Assembly: GCA_018806985.1 (NCBI GenBank)
Contig: JADANN010000256.1
Coordinates: 1,339,501-1,403,500 of the forward strand
Direction of reading: 5' to 3'
Origin: Angiostrongylus vasorum
Taxonomy: Eukaryota; Nematoda; Chromadorea; Rhabditida; Metastrongylidae
DNA: 64,000 nucleotides
In this document: positions 59,868 through 64,000 of the stretch, piece by piece
How the letters are laid out: every line of letters begins with the position of its first letter
Position numbering within the stretch: position 1 is the first letter of the stretch
Notes under the pieces: model-generated
The model's database searches: none
Told to the model about the DNA's origin: nothing
Seen by the model: only the letters and a program-made list of their open reading frames with translations
Translations under genes and position numbers: made by a program

Positions 59868-60150
59868 GACTATTAAGCAGGCACGGGGTTGACAAAAGGA
59901 TTTGTTCAGCTAACGTTTCGACGTCGTCGTCTTCTTCAGAACCGATAGATGGGCTCAGCTAAATGAAGTGAACTATTCGAGCGGTGCACCATCCACTGGA
60001 TTCGAATTGATTAGACAACGAACACCCACATCGCGAAGACGACCATCTGTGGACCATCGACTCGAATCAATGTGGCTCCGAAGAAGACAAAGACGTCGGA
60101 AAGTTAGCTGGATAAATCTTTTTATCAACCCCATGTTTGTTTAGTAATTT
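59868..60150. mobile_element. Family 2 inverted-repeat element with hammerhead ends
   Basis: The left end (minus: core CTGAAGA, GACG-ACGA-CGTC hairpin, GAAACGTT, AGCTG at 59907-59944) and right end (plus: CTCCGAAGA, GGAAAGTTAGC at 60074-60111) are inverted. GGGGTTGACAAAAGG mirrors TTTATCAACCCC. There is no ORF between them. The left core is intact; the right one is mutated. Confidence 0.65.
59907..59944 (-). ncRNA. Hammerhead core, family 2, intact boxes
   Basis: CTGAAGA, perfect 4-bp stem II GACG/CGTC, GAAACGTT (a GUU cleavage triplet is permitted by the NUH rule), then AGCT pairing with GGTT through wobble pairs in stem I. Confidence 0.6.
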
Positions 60151-61744
60151 AAGAATGTGTGATTATCGTTTAAATGGTCGTCTCAGAGGACTCTTATACT
60201 TTCCTGAAGTCCATTTCACACTTTTATTCGTCCATCTGTCATCTTTTCTTCTTATGTGACTGGCTTCTGGATCTCGAAGACGGGATAGGTTCCAGAGATT
60301 TGAGCTGAGCATTCCGGCTAGACGATATGAGTACCGGTTAAAATTTACAAGGCATCCGCTCTGTGAGTGATGCGCATAATTCTTGACATCTTTGAAGTAT
60401 CAGTCCAGGTCTGTGCTCTATAACAGAATTTTTTGAGGATTACTGAGTTGAGAAAGTAAGAGCGGAGTCTTAGGTCCGTTAACTGGTTGGCGACATCTTT
60501 AAGAGGCCTAAATGTGACCCATGCTGCTCTCCTTATCCTGTCTACGTCTTCCTTTCATTGGACGCCTAAGACACATACGAAGTCGTGTGTGTGATAAAAG
60601 AGCCATTTACTTCGGTATATCCATCTTCTTACCATTAGTTTCTTATGAACTGAGTCTTCGTCTTATTTATGTGCAGTGTAGTCTTTGCTGCTTCATTGAG
60701 CTCACTGATCATGTCTCTGCTTCACTGGACTCCTCGATAAGATGGTGATATCATCAGCAAAACGAAGATTTGCAGAACTTCTCAATCGTTGTCTTTGCCC
60801 TTCTAGTCCTAGTCGAGTGACTTCATTATCTAACGCCATCCGATTGTGTAAAGCTTTGCTGAGATGATGTCGCCTTGTCGAACTCCTTTTCTTATGGTAA
60901 TGATGAGAGGTCGGTAGAAAAGTGTTTTTGTGCTGTAATTGCGACAACAGCCATCTAGTGTTCGTATATAGGAGGAATCCACTTCTTGATCAACGAGCGC
61001 TCATAGGATTGTGTTCGTTTCGATTTCTGTTAAATACTTTTTTCATAGTCGATAAAGGTTGGGATTAGCAGTCTCTTATAATGTGGGATATGGTTTGGAT
61101 GTGGTCCATGCAGTAGAATCCTAGTCGGAATCGTGTTGGCTGAGTTGGTTACAATCTTCATGAATAGATTGTAGAGTGCAAGCATCAAATTTAATACAGA
61201 TGATGTTGCCAAAAGTTGCCTTATGCTTGCTTGTGAAATGCATTCATTTTCAATTGACAGGCTGCCCATCCTTGTGGCACTGGACACGTTTTCATATAGG
61301 TAGTCGTATTAATGTCTGGATGTACTACTGCATATGTGAATCATATCTTATGTTCTCCTTTTCTTATTGTTCCCCTGTAGACATTGAGTTCCGTACAAGT
61401 GCTGGAAGGTTACATAACAGTGAAGAATTTCATCATTAATGTATCATTGCTAGAGAGCGGTTACTCAGTGGCATTCATTCGGAGAAGCAAGAATGAGTCG
61501 AGATCATTGAAGTTCTTGAGGAACTGATGCTTTTGTACCGTTCAGAATCGGTGGGGTTTTTATAATATTACGAAATCGATGTGTCAAACATATAAGATGC
61601 ATGCAAAGTCGTGATGTTAATGGGAGAGGTACCAAGAATATGTTGCGTGATAGCCATTGAATCAAGAGTAATTTCAGAGATGGAAATATTCCATGACGGT
61701 CTGAAACTAGTACTAAAGATGTACTGTACTACATGTAAGGAGAT

Positions 61745-62100
61745 GGGGCGGACAGCATAGTGATATTAATTTCATTGGGTCCACAGACTGCCCAATCTGC
61801 CTAGGCGCTTGTTCAACACCGCCTTAGGACACATCAGGCCGGTTCTTCCGTCCGGAGTCGGGAAATTGGTATCAGACTTGTCTTGGAAAAGCCCACTCTT
61901 TCTAATTCAACTAGAACCGTTATTGAGGAATCCAAGGAAAATCTGTTCTGGCATTAAACGACATTCATGACGAAGCCAAAAACTCCTTGAGCAGCAGCCG
62001 AACTCACTCTGAGAAAGGCTGAAGGAACTTCAGAAGTGATAGATGCGTGAGAATGAATCGAATACGATAAGTGCTTGGATCCACACAATGTGATGCATAT
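61745..62100 (+). mobile_element. SINE3, diverged
   Basis: GGGCGGACAGCATAGTGA head, GGGAAATTGGTATCAGAC and GCAGCCGAACTCACTC body blocks. B box unclear. Confidence 0.5.
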
Positions 62101-62282
62101 GATGCCAGATCATGTAATAATAATGCGTAGAGAATATTTTCCATAATGACTTATGATGTGGACGCCAGCCGTGCTCATGCCTATCATTTTTCAGACGGCT
62201 AGTGATTTCATTGTATAACCAAAAAATAAATCTATTGCTATTTGAAAGCTAAGGTTTTCCTCCATGAAATAATGTATTTCCC

Positions 62283-62452
62283 TGGGACACCCTCCGTCGG
62301 GCTTCGGAAAATTGCAACCGGACCGGTAGGCTTCGGCGAGTCATACGGACTAATTGTGCATTCAATCAATTGTTTGAGTTCCTGCGGGTAGAGTCGAATG
62401 CATTGCTCATCCCTGAAGAAGTGGTTGACGTCGTACGCTTTATCCTATATTT
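62283..62452 (+). mobile_element. SINE1 3' fragment, old
   Basis: CGAGTCATACGGAC, TGCATTCAATCAATTG, AGTCGAATGCATTGC and CGCTTTATCCTAT follow SINE1 order with many changes. Confidence 0.45.
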
Positions 62453-62454
62453 TT

Positions 62455-63035
62455 TCTATCGCCTTGAGTCGTTAATTGTCTAAATTGAGTAATTTGAATA
62501 ACTTACGCGTAGTAGATCTTTCAAGGCAATTTTTAATGCAACTAGTGATGAGAACACTGTGGTGAATAACAGCCATGTACTATGTACAAGGAAATAATGT
62601 TCTGTGAAATAAGCAATGGTATGGAGACGATTCTGGGTCTTAAAGTAATCCATACATCAGTTTGGGGATAGCCAGACATGTTATCAATGAATGTTCAACA
62701 CTTCCAGTGAAAACTCATAAACCTATTTGTTGTTATCTTCTTTTTCCTTTATTCCACACATTAGAAAGCAATCTGTTCCCGATTGTTTGTAAACTTTCAC
62801 TCAGTATAATTTGATAAAAGTTCTACTAAAGTAAAATTAAATAGTCGTCGTTTGACGTTGTGAAGTCACAGCCGTGCACATTAGGGAGAAATTACAATGT
62901 TTCTAAGCAAAATGAAGAGAAGTTTATCCTTTTGGATTGACCTGTAAGTACTGAACTTATTATTGTCTCAAACCCCATTCTAACTGAAATTATGTTTTAT
63001 GGAATTGTGGAAGCCTATGTTACTGAACTACGTTT
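62455..63035. other. Probable ILKAP intron, nothing recognised
   Basis: About 580 bp without repeats or an exon resembling the missing PP2C C-terminus. Confidence 0.4.
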
Positions 63036-63039
63036 ATGA

Positions 63040-63443
63040 TTTCTGCTTTTTATTTTATTTTATTTTATTTGATCCGTCTTCGCGTCTATTGTGCGGATCC
63101 CACCACTTCTCACATTCTGTCTGTTTCCTCGCATCCATTGACCACGAAGATCTTCCATTCCACGTTTTCCCTTGTGGCTTCGGTTACTGCTTGAGAATTT
63201 TCATTTCATCTTGAATGTCGTAGAATGCTGGTCGAGCAATTCTTCCTGGAGTGGAAATAGCCGGACTGAAGCGTCCCCAGCTGGATTGCAGAGAGCGATT
63301 TTTTTCCCAGACAAGTCGGGTACCAATTTCTCGACCTTGGAGGGATGAGAGGCTTGGTTGGCCCGGTGCGGAATCGAACTAGTGCCATGATCATGATGAC
63401 GGACATCACTACCACTGTGCTCTCCGCCCTTACGTTTATAATG
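63040..63443 (-). mobile_element. SINE3, near full length
   Basis: (TTTTA)n at the left (63045-63070), body closely matching the 4.6-5.0 kb copy, head near 63440 on minus with B box AGTTCGATTCC. Confidence 0.7.
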
Positions 63444-64000
63444 GTGCGCAAATTTGCAAAAATTGCTGTAAACCGTGTCCAATTATTTTGAGTTGTAAGG
63501 AAATTGTAAACAATGACAAACTATAACTTCATGTCATTAAGCACTTCATTGTGTGCCAGATATCACGATGGAACCATCAATGTGAACTCATTCTAATTCT
63601 CATCAACAGATGTCGTTTCGTTATTATGTGAAATACACAGCGAATATATTAATACAGTTATTCCATTATAATTTCATTATAAAATGGTAGGAAATTGCAT
63701 CATGTGTAAAGGGAATGAACTACGTGGAACTCTAAAGCTGTTATTGTGCTGCTCCTTGCATGTGCCTATCGACGTCCTGATATTATTTTCTAAATGCAAT
63801 CAGTAAAGCTTTAAGCTGATTGTTTGGCGAGTTTATTCTCGCTTGTATTCTTTGCGTTTTTTTTTTTCAAAATAAAGGTCCTAGCGAAATAAATACTTCT
63901 ACAACAGTGTTTTTTGCACAGTCTTTTCTGCATTATGGGGGAGTTCATTCTTTGAGAGTGGAACCAAGGATAAGGGAAAAATCCTGTTTTCTTCGCAGTT

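Larger units (their letters stand above)
59530..61300 (-). mobile_element. Second-subfamily RTE, degenerate, split by a hammerhead inverted repeat
   Basis: Minus strand: an LRFADDITILSRS palm box near 60.75 kb, RRSAAWVTF and LRLRSYFLNSVIL near 60.5 kb, and a 3' block RPPPWATIAERRKQWKMC at about 59.65 kb. The order matches RTE. The sequence differs from the 22-25 kb copy, so this is another subfamily. The gap at 59868-60150 is a later insertion. Confidence 0.6.

Overview
The window is AT-rich nuclear DNA of a parasitic nematode. A strongylid hookworm (Ancylostoma/Necator type) is the best guess. The evidence is a nematode cuticle collagen with a Col_cuticle_N domain, spliced-leader-type acceptors (TTTCAG, TTTTAG) just 5' of start codons, a two-gene cluster spaced like an operon, and transposon families of the kind common in hookworms. 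Nothing prokaryotic is present. Almost all long ORFs are transposon debris or chance. The real host genes consist of small exons, which I rebuilt from splice sites, reading phase and remembered family sequence.

Host genes. (1) 1-7000 minus: a cuticle collagen, at least 3 exons, with the 3' end outside the window. (2) 9816-10022 minus: an intact single-exon SEC61-gamma-like ORF with acidic residues in its membrane helix. (3) 36829-39370 minus: succinate dehydrogenase membrane subunit D (SDHD), 4 exons, with an apparent one-base deficit at one splice junction. (4) 21430-36591 minus: a ZCCHC4-type rRNA adenine methyltransferase, 12 exons, starting 265 bp downstream of the SDHD stop and so probably in the same operon. 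(5) 43205-58376 plus: an ILKAP-like PP2C phosphatase, 8 exons seen, continuing beyond the window, with one likely GC-AG intron. SDHD/ZCCHC4 and ILKAP are transcribed divergently from a 3.8 kb repeat-rich spacer. Together the genes cover cuticle structure, the mitochondrial respiratory chain, rRNA modification, ER translocation and phosphatase signalling; they share no pathway.

Repeats fill the introns and spacers. Penelope-like elements (PLEs) show an RT with a YIDD-type box and a GIY-YIG endonuclease. Their terminal repeats are often in inverted orientation and carry hammerhead-ribozyme cores. RTE-type LINEs occur at 22.4-25.4, 27.4-29.3, 48.7-51.0, 54.0-54.3 and 59.5-61.3 kb. There are two tRNA-derived SINE families (SINE1, SINE3), a third family with an internal tRNA-like segment (TRL), and an unclassified ~375 bp family (R3). 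Two structures stand out: a 2.2 kb palindrome at 18.1-20.3 kb built around a PLE, and an intronic nest at 48.3-53.3 kb in which a 5'-truncated RTE splits one PLE that lies head to head with another.

The most unusual signal is the set of hammerhead-bearing inverted repeats, some with no coding sequence between the arms. Exon limits are inferred by eye; no alignment, folding or database search was run.
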